Source: Symbiodinium natans
Taxonomy: Eukaryota; Sar; Dinophyceae; Suessiales; Symbiodiniaceae
Direction of reading: 5' to 3'
DNA length: 51,807 nucleotides
Assembly: GCA_905221605.1 (NCBI GenBank)
Contig: CAJNDS010002096.1
Location: forward strand, 625,001-676,807
In this document: piece by piece, positions 32,701 to 43,300 of the stretch
Numbering within the stretch: the first letter of the stretch is position 1
How the letters are laid out: the number at the start of each line of letters is the position of its first letter
Translations under genes and position numbers: made by a program
The notes under the pieces: model-generated
What the model saw: the letters and a program-made list of their open reading frames with translations, nothing else
Database searches by the model: none
Told to the model about the DNA's origin: nothing

Positions 32701-35700
32701 CATGGTCGGAAATTCGGCCTCAGGCGACTCCGGCCCAGAGCCTGGACTTGGGAGCATTTAAACAATTTAAATAATTTAAATACGCGCAATAAAATTGCCT
32801 CCGGGCAAAATTTGGCCAAATCGAGCCGCGCATTCCTTATCGTGTACAAAGAGCAGCCCGACTTGGCTAAATTTTGCCCGGAGGCTGCCGGGAAAAATTT
32901 GGCCAAATCGAGCCGCGAGAGTTTATATAGTTTCGGGCCTTCAGAAAGGCGCGGCTCGATTTGGCCAAATTTTGCCCGGAGGCTGCCGGGCAAAATTTGG
33001 CCAAATCGAGCCGCGAGAGTTTATATAGTTTCGGGCCTTCAGAAAGGCGCCGCTCGATTTGGCCAAATTTTACCGGGCAGTCTGCGGGCAAAATTTGGCC
33101 AAATCGAGCCGCGAGTCTGCGGGCTCAGAGCTTGGATTTGGAAGCATTTAAATAATTTAAATAATTTAAATAATTTAAATAATTTAAATAATTTAAATAA
33201 TTTAAATAATTTAAATAATTTAATTGGGCCGAATTAAATTATTTAAATTATTTAAATCCCCCGGCCTCTTTAAATAATTTAAATAATTTAAATAATTTAA
33301 ATAATTTAAATAATTTAAATAATTTAATTGGGCCGAGTTAAATTATTTAAATTATCTAAATCCCCCGGCCTCTTTAAATAATTTCAATAATTTAATTGGC
33401 CTGAATTAAATTATTTAAATTATTTAAATTATTTAAATTATTTAAATAATTTAAATGGTCGGAAATTCGGCCTCAGGCGACTCCGGCCCGATGCCTGGAT
33501 TCGGGAGCATTTAAATAATTTAAATAATTTAAATAATTTAAATAATTTAAATAATTTAAATAATTTAAATAATTTAAATAATTTAAATAATTTAAATAAT
33601 TTAAATAATTTAAATAATTTAATTGGGCCGAAATTAAATTATTTAAATTATGTAAATCCCCCGGCCTATTTAAATAATTTAAATAATTTAAATAATTTAA
33701 TTGGCCTGAATTAAATTATTTAAATTATTTAAATTATTTAAATTATTTAAATTATTTAAATAGTTTAAATGGTCGGAAACTCGGCCTCAGGCGACTCCGG
33801 CCCGGAGCCTGGATTTGGGAGCATTTAAATAATTTAAATAATTTAAATAATTTAAATAATTTAAATAATTTAATTGGGCCGAATTAAATTATTTAAATTA
33901 TTTAAATCCCCCGGCCTCTTTAAATAATTTAAATAAATTAAATAATTTAAATAAGTTAATTGGCCTGAATTAAATTATTTAAATTATTTAAATTATTTAA
34001 ATAATTTAAATGGTCGGAAATTCGGCCTCAGGCGACTCCGGCCCGGAGCCTGGATTTGGGAGCATTTAAAAAATTTAAATAATTTAAATAATTTAAATAA
34101 TTTAAATAATTTAAATAATTTAATTGGGCCGAATTAAATTATTTAAATTATTTATATCCCCCGGCCTATTTAAATAATTTAAATAATTTAAATAATTTAA
34201 TTGGCCTGAATGAAATTATTTAAATTATTTAAATTATTTAAATTATTTAAATTATTTAAATTATTTAAATAATTTAAATGGTCGGAAATTCGGCCTCAGG
34301 CGACTCCGGCCCGGAGCCTGGATTTGGGAGCATTTAAATAATTTAAATAACTTAAATAATTTAAATAATTTAAATAATATAATTGGGCCGAATTAAATTA
34401 TTTAAATTATTTAAATCCCCCGGCCTCTTTAAATAATTTAAATAAAATTAATAATTAAACAATTTAATTGGCCTGAATTAAATTATTTAAATTATTTAAA
34501 TTATTTAAATTATTTAAATTGTCGGAAATTCGGCCTCAGGCGACTCCGGCCCGGAGCCTGGATTTGGGAGCATTTAAATAATTTAAATAATTTAAATAAT
34601 TTAAATAATTTAAATAATTTAAATAATTTAAATAATTTAAATAATTTAATTGGGCTGAATTCAATTGTTTAAATTATGTAAATCCCCCGGCCTATTTAAA
34701 TAATTTAAATAATTTAAATAATTTAAATAATTTAATTGGCCTGAATTAAATTATTTAAATTATTTAAATCCCCCTGCCTCCTTAAATAATTGAAATAATT
34801 TAAATAACTTAATTGGCCGGAATTAAATTATTTAAATTATTTAAATTATTTAAATAATTTAAATGGTCGGAAATTCGGCCTCAGGCGGCTCCGGCCCGCA
34901 GCCTGGATTTGGGAGCATTAAAATAATTTAAATAATTTAAATAATTTAAATAATTTAAATAATTTAAATAATTTAAATAATTTAAATAATTTAAATAATT
35001 TAAATAATTTAAATAATTTAAATAATTTAAATAATTTAATTGGGCCGAATTAAATTATTTAAATTCTTTAAATCCTCCGGCCTCTTTAAATAATTTAAAT
35101 AATTTAAATAATTTAAATAATTTAAATAATTTAATTGCGCGGAATTAAATTATTTAAATTATTTAAATCCCCCGGCCTCCTTAATCAATTTAAACAATTT
35201 AAATAATTTAATTCGCCTGAATTAAACTATTAAAATTATTTAAATCGCCGGGCCTCTTTCAACTATTTAAATAATTTAAATAATTTAATTGGTCTCAATT
35301 AAATCATTTAAATTATTTAAATCACCCGACTTATTTAAATAATTAAATGGGTTGTAGTTTTTATTTAAATTATTTAAATAATTTAAATTATTTAAATAAT
35401 TATCAGTTAAATAGAAAAGAAGAGAGGTTAAATAGACCCGAAAGGTTGCTCTTTCATACAGGTATAGCATAGCAAGGTGCAATAGACCATAGTTTTGGCC
35501 ACTGAGGCTACGAAACGCATTACATCGGCAAGTGGGATGCTGGCTGGGCTACCCCAGAACACACTCCTCTTGGACGTGGGTTCGACTCCTTCCTGGGCTT
35601 CTTTCAAGCTGAAAATGATTACTGGTCCAAAGACAGAGGACCTCTGAGGTACCTATTGGACATCTGCCTCAACAAGTTCGGCGACTTTTCATATTACAAC

Positions 35701-38700
35701 AGCACTTACCGCGGAAGAGTTAGTGCTGCGATCTCTGCCGAGCTCGGCTGCAAGGCTGCAGTGGAGATCGAGGAGTCAAAACCCTTCGCTCCTCTTGGCT
35801 GTGACATGGACAATCTCAGCAACTGCCTTCCAGATAGTTGCTATGAAGAGGCCATGTTTCTTCAGCACGCTAAGAAGCTTATACAGAATCACAAGAAAAA
35901 CTCCAAGCCGCTCTTCCTGACATTTGCGGATCATTTGCCTCATAACCCTATGAGCGTGCCGCGGTCCTTCTTGAAGAAGTTCTTTGGTCTCACTGGGAAA
36001 TGACATTTTGCTTCAGGCTGCGGCTAAGGGATGTAGCCAAGGATGTCTTCAACTGAATAACATTCCCGTCGAAGATAGCTCGAGATGCCGTCCCTTTCCC
36101 AGGGTCCCGACGGGAACCGACGGGCCTAGGTTTCAGCTTGAATCCAAGGCTCGATGAGCTTGTTGCTGCGACGGGTGTGCCTCGAGTCGTGTCATGGACG
36201 ACGAAGCGCAAGATCCATGCGGCAGGCTGAGAAAAGGGGGCGGGGATTTGGGTTATGTGTCTTGATTTGGGAGCCGTGAGCTGCCTCCTTTCTGCAGGCC
36301 TGCTCTACCTGGATACTGTTGTCGGGGAGCTCGTCCATGCCTTAAAGGAGCGGGACTGCGGCAACAGTATGCTACAGCTGCCACAGTCCAGTAGACAAAT
36401 CTTCAATAGAAGCTCCAACACATTATAGCACATTCCAAGACTCTTTGCAACATTGCAGGAGCAAGGCATGTATGAAGAGACCCTGGTGGTCTTTCTCTCT
36501 GACAACGGCGCTCCTGCCAACCTGCGCCAGAGCAGCCATAACTATCCGCACAAGGGTGGGAAGTACGCTGACTGGGAGGACCGGAAGTCCGAAGATGCCC
36601 ATTGTTTTTTCTTTGGGTTTTTGGAGGACCTTTTATTCGTTTCCGAGTCGAAGGACCAAGTTTGTGTGTAGTACTAAGGCTGTAGGACTGTACTACTTTG
36701 CTGCATCCCTGCTCCCTGCGAATTGAGAGCAGAATGTGGCTCTATAGAGCGTCGTGACTGCTGCACGAGCAGTGCCGGTAACTGATCCACTTTGTGCTGC
36801 ATGGTGTGAGCATACTACGTCAGCCCCGAAAGGAACTCTACTTTAATTCCACTTCTCCCCGTTCTCCAGAAGGGAATCCCAGGAATCCTCATCTGATCCT
36901 CTTGCGTTTGGACGGCTAGGGAAGGGTCGAGGAATGAGGGGAACCTGATGTTGCGAAAGCTCTTCGTGTGAAGATACAAAAAGAGTTTCAGCCCACTTCA
37001 GAGACCCCTTAAAAGCCCTGATATGGCAATATGGGACAATATGGGACACAAAGTCACTAGCAGAGCTTTAAGAGAGGGCTGGTCGGCCCGTCGGCCCGTC
37101 GGCCCTACTCTTCCCTTAAAGAGGGGTTCTCCAGCGAGGGTGGCCTGCGAACAAACGCCTTTGTGTTCGGCGGGGCTGTCCCTCCCCGAAGTCGAGGAAG
37201 TCAGCTTCTCAGGTGATTCTGGGCAACATGACTTTTTGCTACTGTTCTTTACCCATAGTAGGCTTTACTTCCTGCGATGTATTACAAAACGTTACACCAT
37301 CTAAGGTTCCATGGCGTGTTCCACCTCGCAGACTGGTACGCAACGCTTTGCGAAGTAGCAGGTGTGGATTTCGAGGACCTGGCTTCCGCCGAGCCTTGGG
37401 TACAGTTCAGGCCCAACAGTAAGAAATTGTAAGTCACCGTAAGTGTAGGCGAGTTCAACCAAAGACCATACATCTAGCCCGATTCAGGCAAGGTCCTACA
37501 ACCAACACTCAATGGTCAGACTGAGTCAAACTATAAATTCCTTAAGCCCCCCCTGGCACAGTGCCACAGAAAGCTCTGGACCCCAGGATTGTCAGATCCT
37601 AAATCTAACACCCAAACCTTTAGCCCGGAACCCCAAAAAGCCCTCAAACCTTAGGCTGTCTCGTGTAAGGAGGCCAACAAGCACTTGCGTGAGAAAGGCC
37701 AAGCTTTGACGCTCGTTTATGAGTCAGGGTTCTTGTTCAAACGTGGTTTATGATAGCAAGGGACCCAAATATAGACCCCATACTAGCTGGATCCCCTTAG
37801 AATAAGGACCCCTTTTAAGGTACCCTAATATTTCCAAAATACCATTGCCATATATAGTAGGGCCATATAGGGTTTGGTGTTTAGGGCCTAGGGTACTTAG
37901 CATAGGGGGTTGTCCGTGACAAGAACCCAGTTATCTTTGCTCCAGTTCGGAAAAAGACGCTGGCGAGAGGCGAATGCTTGCGGTGTCAGCAGGTGGTGCA
38001 AAACCCACCGGCTGTTGATTGTGCTTGTGCTGGTTGCCAAATGAAGCTTGAGTAGGGTGGTGGGAGCTGCCAAGAAGGCAGGAAAGAGAGGGTGGGAAAG
38101 CGGCCTTTTTAAGGATCAACAATTAATCAATCTGGACGCTATTTCACGCGAGTCCTTGGGGGGGTTGAGGGGGTGTCCAAAACGGGCGTTCAGGGCGGTT
38201 CAGGGCGGGGGTCCAGTCCAGTTCCAGTCCACAGGGGGGGGAGGGGTTTCAGGGCTTGAACGCGTAAGGCGTAGGGCTTTAGGTTCGCTACTCGCTGTGC
38301 ACGCTCAAGCAGTAGGCCGTAGTTGGTTTATATGGCCCAGGGGCAACATGCAAATTCGCGTGTTCCTCGTGGTGGGGCAACAAGGGCTTCCGTAACAGGA
38401 CAGCCCCCCTCCCCCCCCTGAGGACAATTCAAGCCCGGGTTGTGGGTGGCGGAATTGGTGGGGAGATTGGGCTCTGGACGACTCTGACCCAGAAGCACAA
38501 GGAAACGGAGGATTCCCCTTCGCATGAAGGTCCGTGGTTTTTTTTAAAACCGGATTTCAACTTTTCGCGCGAGTTGTCGAGAGTGGGTTCGCTTACTGCG
38601 GAACGCTCTGTGCCTCCTTAGGGTTGGCGGCCCGGGCACCCATTGGCTTATCATGGGGTTGGTGATACTCTTTCTTTTGCGACTACTCGGGTGCGTTTTG

Positions 38701-40455
38701 TTTGGAAGAAGCATTAGTTTTGCCTGTGGGAGCTGCGAAGAAGGCAGCAGACAGATGGTTTGATTGCAGGTTGACAAGTCTGGGGGGGTTCAAGGCCTCC
38801 TGGGAGGGCTTCAAGGGGGTCCTGGGAAGGCTCCTGGGAAGCTTAGCAGCACAGAAAAGGCTGGATTGTAATTAGGTTGGAGGTCGAAGGGCCGTGACAA
38901 GTCTGGCAGTTTCAAGGGCTCCGGGGCTTGGGGGGTTCAGGGCCCCAAGCAGAAACCACCCCGTTTCAGGCACAAAACGCAGTCTTGTGTTTTTTGAAGG
39001 GGTTTTTCTGTGTGGGGAATGGTTGGGAAGGGTTGGCAAGGGGGGAAGGAGACTCCCCCCCCCCCCCACATGTAGGAATATCTCTATCAGGTGAGGTCGC
39101 TTCAGGTTTGCGAATATGGTTTCATGAATAATCTGTATTGGGAGGCATTGGGCTCTCCACCCTTCAGCTCTTAGACTAAAGTACCACCCTTTTACACTAC
39201 TTCTAAAGACAATTCATAGTCACTCCCATCTAGAGGATGCATCCTGTTGACGGCCGACCACAGTGGAAGCACCTGCTCAACGGTTCTAACGCGCGACCTG
39301 ATCCACTACTCCTGAGCGACAAGACGGTATTGAGGCCGATTCTGTTGAATGGGGCCCTAAACCCTAACCCACGTTCTGTGAAGAGATTTCAGTTGTCTTT
39401 GCTGTTGCCACTTATTGGATGCAACTGCCCTGATGACACTTGCAAGTGGAACTTTTTCTGGTGCGACGGTTTTATGTCAGGGACGATTCTCTCTAGATCC
39501 ACAGAAGGAAGCTGAAGAGCTGAAGACTCAGCCGGACTGACCCCGACAGAGACTTCAAAAAGAACGAAGCACAGTGCGAGATAGTGCGAGGTGGCCTTAC
39601 AAGCTCGTGACGGGCTCCCACAGAGGCAGCTTCTGGCCTGGGCCAGCTTCCCGGGTGATTTCGCCTTAGAGCGTTTCTGTCTTATGGGTTAGGATGGTTC
39701 AGGGCTCTGTTTAGGGCTCTGTTGTACTGTTGTACCTTAACAGCTCGTGTATACACTTTTGTCCGAGGGTTCTCCTGGTAGAGTGAACAACTGTGAAAAG
39801 GGTACAAGTGAAGGCTGCAGGCATCTAAGGATAGTGAATCACTCTGCCATATGCTGGATGCGGCTGTAAGGCTTCGAAGCACGTAAGACCCCTGAGGGGC
39901 CTGAGGGGTTTTATCATTAAGGTATGGCCCAACTGCAGTTCCACTGACCCTGTGGAACCTAACCTGGATGCATTCGGGCACGACGAGCCTCTCTACAACA
40001 AGTCGGAGATGTCCCTTGGACAATGACGAGCTTCAAAACCCTAGACACATAAGAAACGATTGTTGCACTTTCTCTGGAAAGATCCTAGCTTGTACGGCTT
40101 GTGAAGAGACAGAATGGCGGCTCGCGGGCGGCTCACGTTCGCCCCCATTCCCCTTGTCGCTTTGCCCCAATGAATAGTTGGAACGTTGTAACATTTTCCA
40201 GAAGTGAAACTTCTCGAAAACTCTATTTACCTGCACTGATCTGCATAATAAGCGAAGGCGAACTAGCCCCAGCAAGCTTGTAGCATCCCCTTGTACGTCT
40301 GTCTACTCGCGTTCAGCGCGCACCTTTTTGCAAATTCACAGCTAAGGAACAGGAGAACTTTTGTAGAGGACTGTGGCAGCGGATGCCTCTATGACGTGGA
40401 AATTGACCCCCGCGAGCTCGCCAATCTCGCACGAGAGCTTCCATCTGCACAATAA
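21246..40455 (+). CDS. Arylsulfatase (ARSB-like), 13 exons, Ser at the formylglycine site
   Basis: Exons: 21246-21318, 23057-23141, 23458-23538, 23670-23743, 35507-35986, 36298-36347, 36459-36578, 37139-37212, 37306-37399, 39234-39334, 39591-39654, 39922-40005 and 40369-40455 (TAA). All join in phase into about 488 residues, near the length of ARSB. Sulfatases hydrolyse sulfate esters in the secretory pathway or lysosome. Visible active-site elements are IADDLGW (metal-binding Asp pair), GKWDAGWATPEHTP, LSDNGAP and YPHKGGKYADWEGG. The key C-x-P-x-R motif reads S-P-P-S-R, with Ser encoded by TCT at 23128-23130. Donors are 4 GT, 3 GC and 5 GA; ten of twelve acceptors are AG|G. About 15 residues expected between exons 5 and 6 may sit on an unfound micro-exon. 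Confidence 0.85.
21319..23056. other. Arylsulfatase intron 1 with GA-rich microsatellites
   Basis: Begins with a (GA)n tract (21329-21380) and contains a GAA/GA-rich tract at 22220-22270. Between them a short frame at 21465-21635 (ATG to TGA, 56 codons, beginning MGTAQQLQGMEVEQQ) is unidentified. 22900-23050 contains inverted GAGCTC/GAAGAGTTCT words. Confidence 0.5.
24080..28985. repeat. Purine-rich higher-order repeat array in sulfatase intron 4
   Basis: About 4.9 kb of strand-asymmetric sequence made of shuffled modules such as GGGAACAGGAGAAGAGAAGG, GAAGATGGCACTCTTCTTTA, TCTCCCTAATTAGAAAAA and GAGAGGAGCTCTTCAATTTT. The last module recurs near 25393, 26783 and 28205, giving a higher-order period of about 1.4 kb, with a shorter unit to about 28860. 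At 25126-25235 a 55-bp block with GGAATGTGGCCACAA and AAGCAGGCCAGGGAG is duplicated once in tandem. Frames of 60-150 codons rich in Lys, Arg, Glu, Phe and Ser run through it on both strands and are repeat artefacts. Confidence 0.85.
28990..29225. other. Spacer between satellite families
   Basis: Unique sequence with a GTACAAGTACAAGTGCAAGT run (29075-29100) and a G-rich stretch (29135-29160). Confidence 0.4.
29230..29865. repeat. 87-bp hairpin satellite, about 7 copies
   Basis: Each unit contains GATTTGGCCAAATTTTGCC, an 8-12 bp spacer, then GGCAAAATTTGGCCAAATC, exact inverted arms of about 19 bp, followed by GGGCTGCTCTTCGTAGGCGA. Because 87 is divisible by three, frames stay open for over 200 codons on both strands; these are not genes. 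The same arms recur in a second array at 32800-33115. Confidence 0.93.
30072..30146. repeat. Displaced fragment of the purine-rich array
   Basis: AAAGCTTTATATATCTCCCT and the following CTAATTAGAAATACCAATCT repeat part of the array module found at 28028-28105 and 28686-28750. The 87-bp array therefore appears to interrupt the larger array. Confidence 0.75.
30150..30480. repeat. 54-57 bp palindromic satellite, 6 copies
   Basis: Every unit contains the near-perfect palindrome that starts TGACACATATTCCGCG and ends GGAAAATGTGTCA, followed by TGCTTTTT and TTAGCACGGCTCTAC. Palindromes start near 30177, 30231, 30287, 30340, 30393 and 30449. Confidence 0.92.
30755..31010. repeat. TTATCATAATTATGATAA palindrome cluster
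   Basis: At least eight whole or partial copies of the 18-bp palindrome TTATCATAATTATGATAA, irregularly spaced and interrupted by GGGAAGTTGAAG-type links. Confidence 0.88.
31011..31199. other. G-rich spacer
   Basis: G/T-rich plus strand adjoining the C-rich minisatellite. No gene seen. Confidence 0.4.
31200..31535. repeat. CCCCTCCAG minisatellite
   Basis: Tandem variants of CCCCTCCAGC, 9-11 bp per unit, with occasional TTCCTCCAGTT. Confidence 0.9.
31550..31850. repeat. TTTAAACGATTTAATTGG-type AT palindromes with a duplicated block
   Basis: A block containing AAATCCGACGCCTCAATTAA and ATTAGACCGTAGGATTTAAA occurs at about 31625-31690 and again at about 31785-31845, flanked by short ATTTAAAT palindromes. 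Confidence 0.8.
31950..32590. repeat. GATGATAAAA minisatellite with a period of about 130 bp
   Basis: Runs of AGATGATAAAAGATGATAAA are divided by a longer block with AGGATGCTTTCCAAA and ATCCAAACGATGACCCGATT that recurs near 32125, 32262, 32396 and 32535. Confidence 0.88.
32600..35400. repeat. AT-rich TTTAAATAA satellite with GC-rich islands
   Basis: Long tracts of the 9-mer TTTAAATAA and its reverse complement TTATTTAAA alternate, so strands switch at CCCCCGGCCTCTTT and TTGGGCCGAATTAAA junctions. A GC-rich island starting GGTCGGAAATTCGGCCTCAG and continuing GCGACTCCGGCCC recurs near 32703, 33455, 33772, 34011, 34280, 34523 and 34864, giving a higher-order period of 240-340 bp except where the hairpin array sits inside (32800-33115). 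Confidence 0.92.
32795..33118. repeat. Second hairpin array, arms shared with the 87-bp satellite
   Basis: Units of about 100 bp contain TTTGGCCAAATTTTGCC and its inverted partner GGCAAAATTTGGCCAAATC, plus GAGTTTATATAGTTTCGGGC and CTTCAGAAAGGCGC, about 3.5 copies. Confidence 0.88.
35507..35986 (+). CDS. Arylsulfatase exon 5
   Basis: Largest exon, entered from the AG|G acceptor at 35505-35506 right after the AT-rich satellite. It completes the Gly codon left by exon 4 and reads GYETHYIGKWDAGWATPEHT, PLGRGFDSFLGFFQAEND and YWSKDRG. This matches the KWDxGxATPxHTPxGRGxxSxLGYF...NDYW pattern of the alveolate and ARSB/I/J-like sulfatases. KPLFLTFADHLPHNP corresponds to the H-x-P region of the active site. 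It ends in phase 1 at GT (35987). A run-on frame would stop at 36001. Confidence 0.88.
36298..40455 (+). CDS. Arylsulfatase exons 6-13 (C-terminal half)
   Basis: In order the exons encode LLYLDTVVGELVHALK; EQGMYEETLVVFLSDNGAP with NYPHKGGKYADWE; GGLRTNAFVFGGAVPPRSRG; FHGVFHLADWYATLCEVAGV; RMHPVDGRPQWKHLLNGSN with LLLSDKTVLR; WPYKLVTGSHRGSFWPGP; VWPNCSSTDPVEPNLDAFGH; and DCGSGCLYDVEIDPRELANL ending at TAA 40453-40455. These follow the family order: SDNG, K-GG-x-x-xWEGG, W-x-x-T-x-x-x-xAGV, DG-x-x-x-W, YKL, then CLFDxxxDPxExxNLA. Introns 6, 7 and 12 start with GA and intron 10 with GC; AGG or AGGAGC is repeated at both ends of several of them. Exon 12's end (40005) and the small size of exon 6 are the least secure. 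Confidence 0.82.
37400..39233. other. Arylsulfatase intron 9
   Basis: GT donor at 37400. Contains C/G homopolymer runs (38400-38420 and 39050-39068) and a TTTAGGG-like word near 37885. No separate gene recognised. Confidence 0.6.
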
Positions 40456-40880
40456 TTCTGATTTTAGGTATGTATCCATCAGAAGATTTCAACGAGGCAT
40501 TCTACTGGAACAATAAATGCATAGATAGCTAGCAAACACAACCTCAAGTTCAAGAAGTAGGAACTTTTAGGTGTGGTAGTTAGCGGGCTTACCTTGCAAA
40601 GGAGGCTGAAGGGTTGTATGGAACGATGTGCTCCGCACATGCTTGGACCACGTTGGTTTCAACACTGGGCGTGGGGGGGTACCTTGCGCGCGCGTGGTGG
40701 AGGGTTCACGGGCACACAACATGTCTGCAGGGTGCAGGCACTCGCTTGGAAGAAAGAGTTCTCCACAAGCGATAAGGCTTCATCAGAAGCCCTGATTGTA
40801 ACGACAAGCTTACCAGGACGGCTTCTGGTTCCATGCCCACCTTGCGCATGCCTATTCTCTGACTCTGCAGCTACTGCCAC

Positions 40881-41290
40881 TACAAGCGGGTAGGTTAAGT
40901 CGTATCTTCTGGTGTAAAGTCGCATCACGGGCGCGTGCACACTGGGGATGCGACGCTCACCGAGCGCAACATGCTACAGGCCTCATGAATAAATAGAAAC
41001 ACACTGGGGACTCGCGAGTTCCAAGATTGGTCAGAACCCACTTGCACCCCCAAGCAGAAATCTCATTCACGCTGACAAATGCTCCCCTCCCAGGCGTGCG
41101 GTGACAAGTGCGTATTTTGCATGTGTGTCGAGAGCATGCGCGTGCGGCGCGTGCACATTGGGGGAAAGGCTTCAACCTATGTCTCTGTGATGCGACTTTA
41201 CGCGGGGTGATGTGACTTCGCTCGCAGCCGCATGTCACTGGGGAGATGTGACTTCACACGCGAAGATGTGAGTTAACCTACCCGCTTGTA
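40881..41290. mobile_element. TA-flanked MITE, about 410 bp
   Basis: The ends are an exact 18-bp inverted repeat, TACAAGCGGGTAGGTTAA at 40881-40898 and its reverse complement at 41273-41290. Further inward the arms stay similar (AGTCGTATCTTCTGGTGTAA against CTCACATCTTCGCGTGTGAA). If TA is the target duplication, the termini are CAAGCGGGTAGG, which would suit a Tc1/mariner-like element. Inside are repeated GATGYGACTTY words. No transposase is encoded. It lies just downstream of the sulfatase stop codon. Confidence 0.72.
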
Positions 41291-41299
41291 CCGTCCAGT

Positions 41300-43300
41300 A
41301 TGTCCAGTATCATGCAAACTGCTAAGGCTCCGAAAAGGGCCAGAGCTGCATTCTGTAGGGCTTAAGCTGGCTTAAAGAGCTGCCAAGGACTATGAAATTT
41401 CACGAGCCCGGTGTTCAGAGGGTTAAGCAGGAATAAGAAGAAACAAGTGTGCGGCTCGGTGAATCGCCATGAGTCGCAAAAAATATCAAAAGATGTGTTT
41501 CTTCAAATCAGAGCCTGAAACCCCAACCCCAAAAACCCAACATAGCAACTGTTGCCGTGTAAAACACCGTCCAGTGCTAGTAGTGGTACTGGTGGTGGTG
41601 GTAGTAGCAGCAATAGCAGCAGCAGGAGCAGGAGCAGTAGCAGTAGCAGCAGCACGCAATCCGCCCGGCCCAGCGCAAAGTTGTGTATTCATACCTGGCT
41701 CCATCTTCATAGTACACGGCTGCAATTTGCGTGCCGGAGTTTCTGCAATGACTACAAGACATCTCATAATTGTTTGCAGACATGAGACTTTGTACGAATC
41801 AACATGCTTTACGTGATAGTCTGTTCTTATGTACCTGTGTATCTGTTTGTTGACTTTTTTCTGTGTATGAAAGTATGGTTCGCGCCGACTTGAAGGAAGA
41901 ACTACCAAGAAACACATGCCAAAGCCGAAACTACTGTATCAAGGAGGCAGTGGACTTGTCACAATCTGCGCTCAAGCCTGTGTGTGTTGTGTGAGTCGGC
42001 CACACAGTTGGACTAGTTTGCGTTGCTCTGGAGCTGGTAGGACAAGGCTGTTGATGACAATGCTACTGCAGGTTAGATGCTTGGCTCTCGTTGAATGGTG
42101 GTGCTCACTGCTTCGGATCTCGTGGATTCGCTAACATGGTTAGATTCGTTCGTGCCTGCCTGCTTTAGGGCTGAATTTGGGGCTCTGATGCTTAGTTTGG
42201 AGCCAAATTTGGGGCCTCTTAATTTGGGGCCTCCCTGGGCTTAATTTGGCGCTTAATGGCGGGGCTAATTTGGGGGCCTGGGCACGCCTAGGGCCTGAAC
42301 ATTTGAGCCTAATTTGGCCTTATTTGCGGCCTGAACAGAAATTTAAGTGCTTAATTCGGGCCTTAAATGGTTTGATTTAGGGGCTGGGACGGGGGGGGGG
42401 CCGACTTTAGGGCCTCGGCCATTTGAGGCCTCCTGAAACCTTTTAAAACCTCCTGGGATTTCCTGGGGCTTTCTGGTGACTTCTGGAGCCTTTTGTCCCA
42501 AAAGGTCTTCATGGGGTGTGGGGGGGAGGGGCGGGGCACCCCAGAGGTTTAAGTAGATTGAATATTTTACGCAGACGTTTTGAATGAATTTACCTAAACT
42601 GTTTAGACAAATAGCTTGGCAAATTCAAAATGATTCCAGAGTCCAGTGTGATCGGGGAGAACTGGACGCCTGTTTGGGAGGGTCGAAACGAGCTTGCTCG
42701 TGAAATTCCATACCAAGGACCCCAAGTATTCAGACATCCTGGCTAGCCTGCAGCAGACGCTGACGTCACTGACGACTCATAGCAAGGCAAGTGTGCGATG
42801 TGTGAGGCAGTGTGGATTTTGTGTGGGTTATGATAAGTTGTAGACATTTGTCGACCCTCGATCCTCGAGAGATCGGGGCTCTTGCGAATTAGTTGTTTCT
42901 GGGTCGTGGACACTGCATAGGGTGCTATAGCTTAACTCACATTTTAACGCACTAAGCATATTTGAAGTATGGTGGGACTGCGAATGTTCTTCAATCCTCT
43001 CTCATGTTCGAATACTGTCATTTTCTTGGCAGTTGCAAAGGAGTGTGTACTCTGGCAGTGTCCCAAGCGGAAATCATGCGATAGTCCAGGTTTACATCTT
43101 GTCTGAGCGCCAGGTCATGTTGCACTTGACATGCTGCAGAGTCACGTACTGGTTCTTAGTAGAGAATGTGGGAACTATATGCCCTACAATAATCCCTTAA
43201 AGGGTTTTTGTACGGGGATTTAAGAAATTCTAGTAAGTCAAGCTGTACATAGAGGGTTCCAGGGTTCCATTGGTCTCCGCAGCGAGCTAGGCTTGAAAGT
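41300..43300. other. Intergenic stretch with low-complexity parts
   Basis: GGTGGT/AGCAGC triplet-like sequence at 41575-41660, and a run of AATTTGGGGCCT-like G-rich words at 42165-42540. No gene recognised; the Val/Ala-rich frame at 41469-41816 is driven by the triplet repeat. Confidence 0.5.

Noticed and set aside
35577-35590. GGTTCGACTCC resembling a tRNA B box
   Set aside because: It lies within sulfatase coding sequence (GRGFDSF) and no A box or cloverleaf surrounds it.
41469-41816. Membrane-protein-like frame rich in Val and Ala
   Set aside because: The hydrophobic stretch is produced by GGTGGT and GCAGCA low-complexity sequence.
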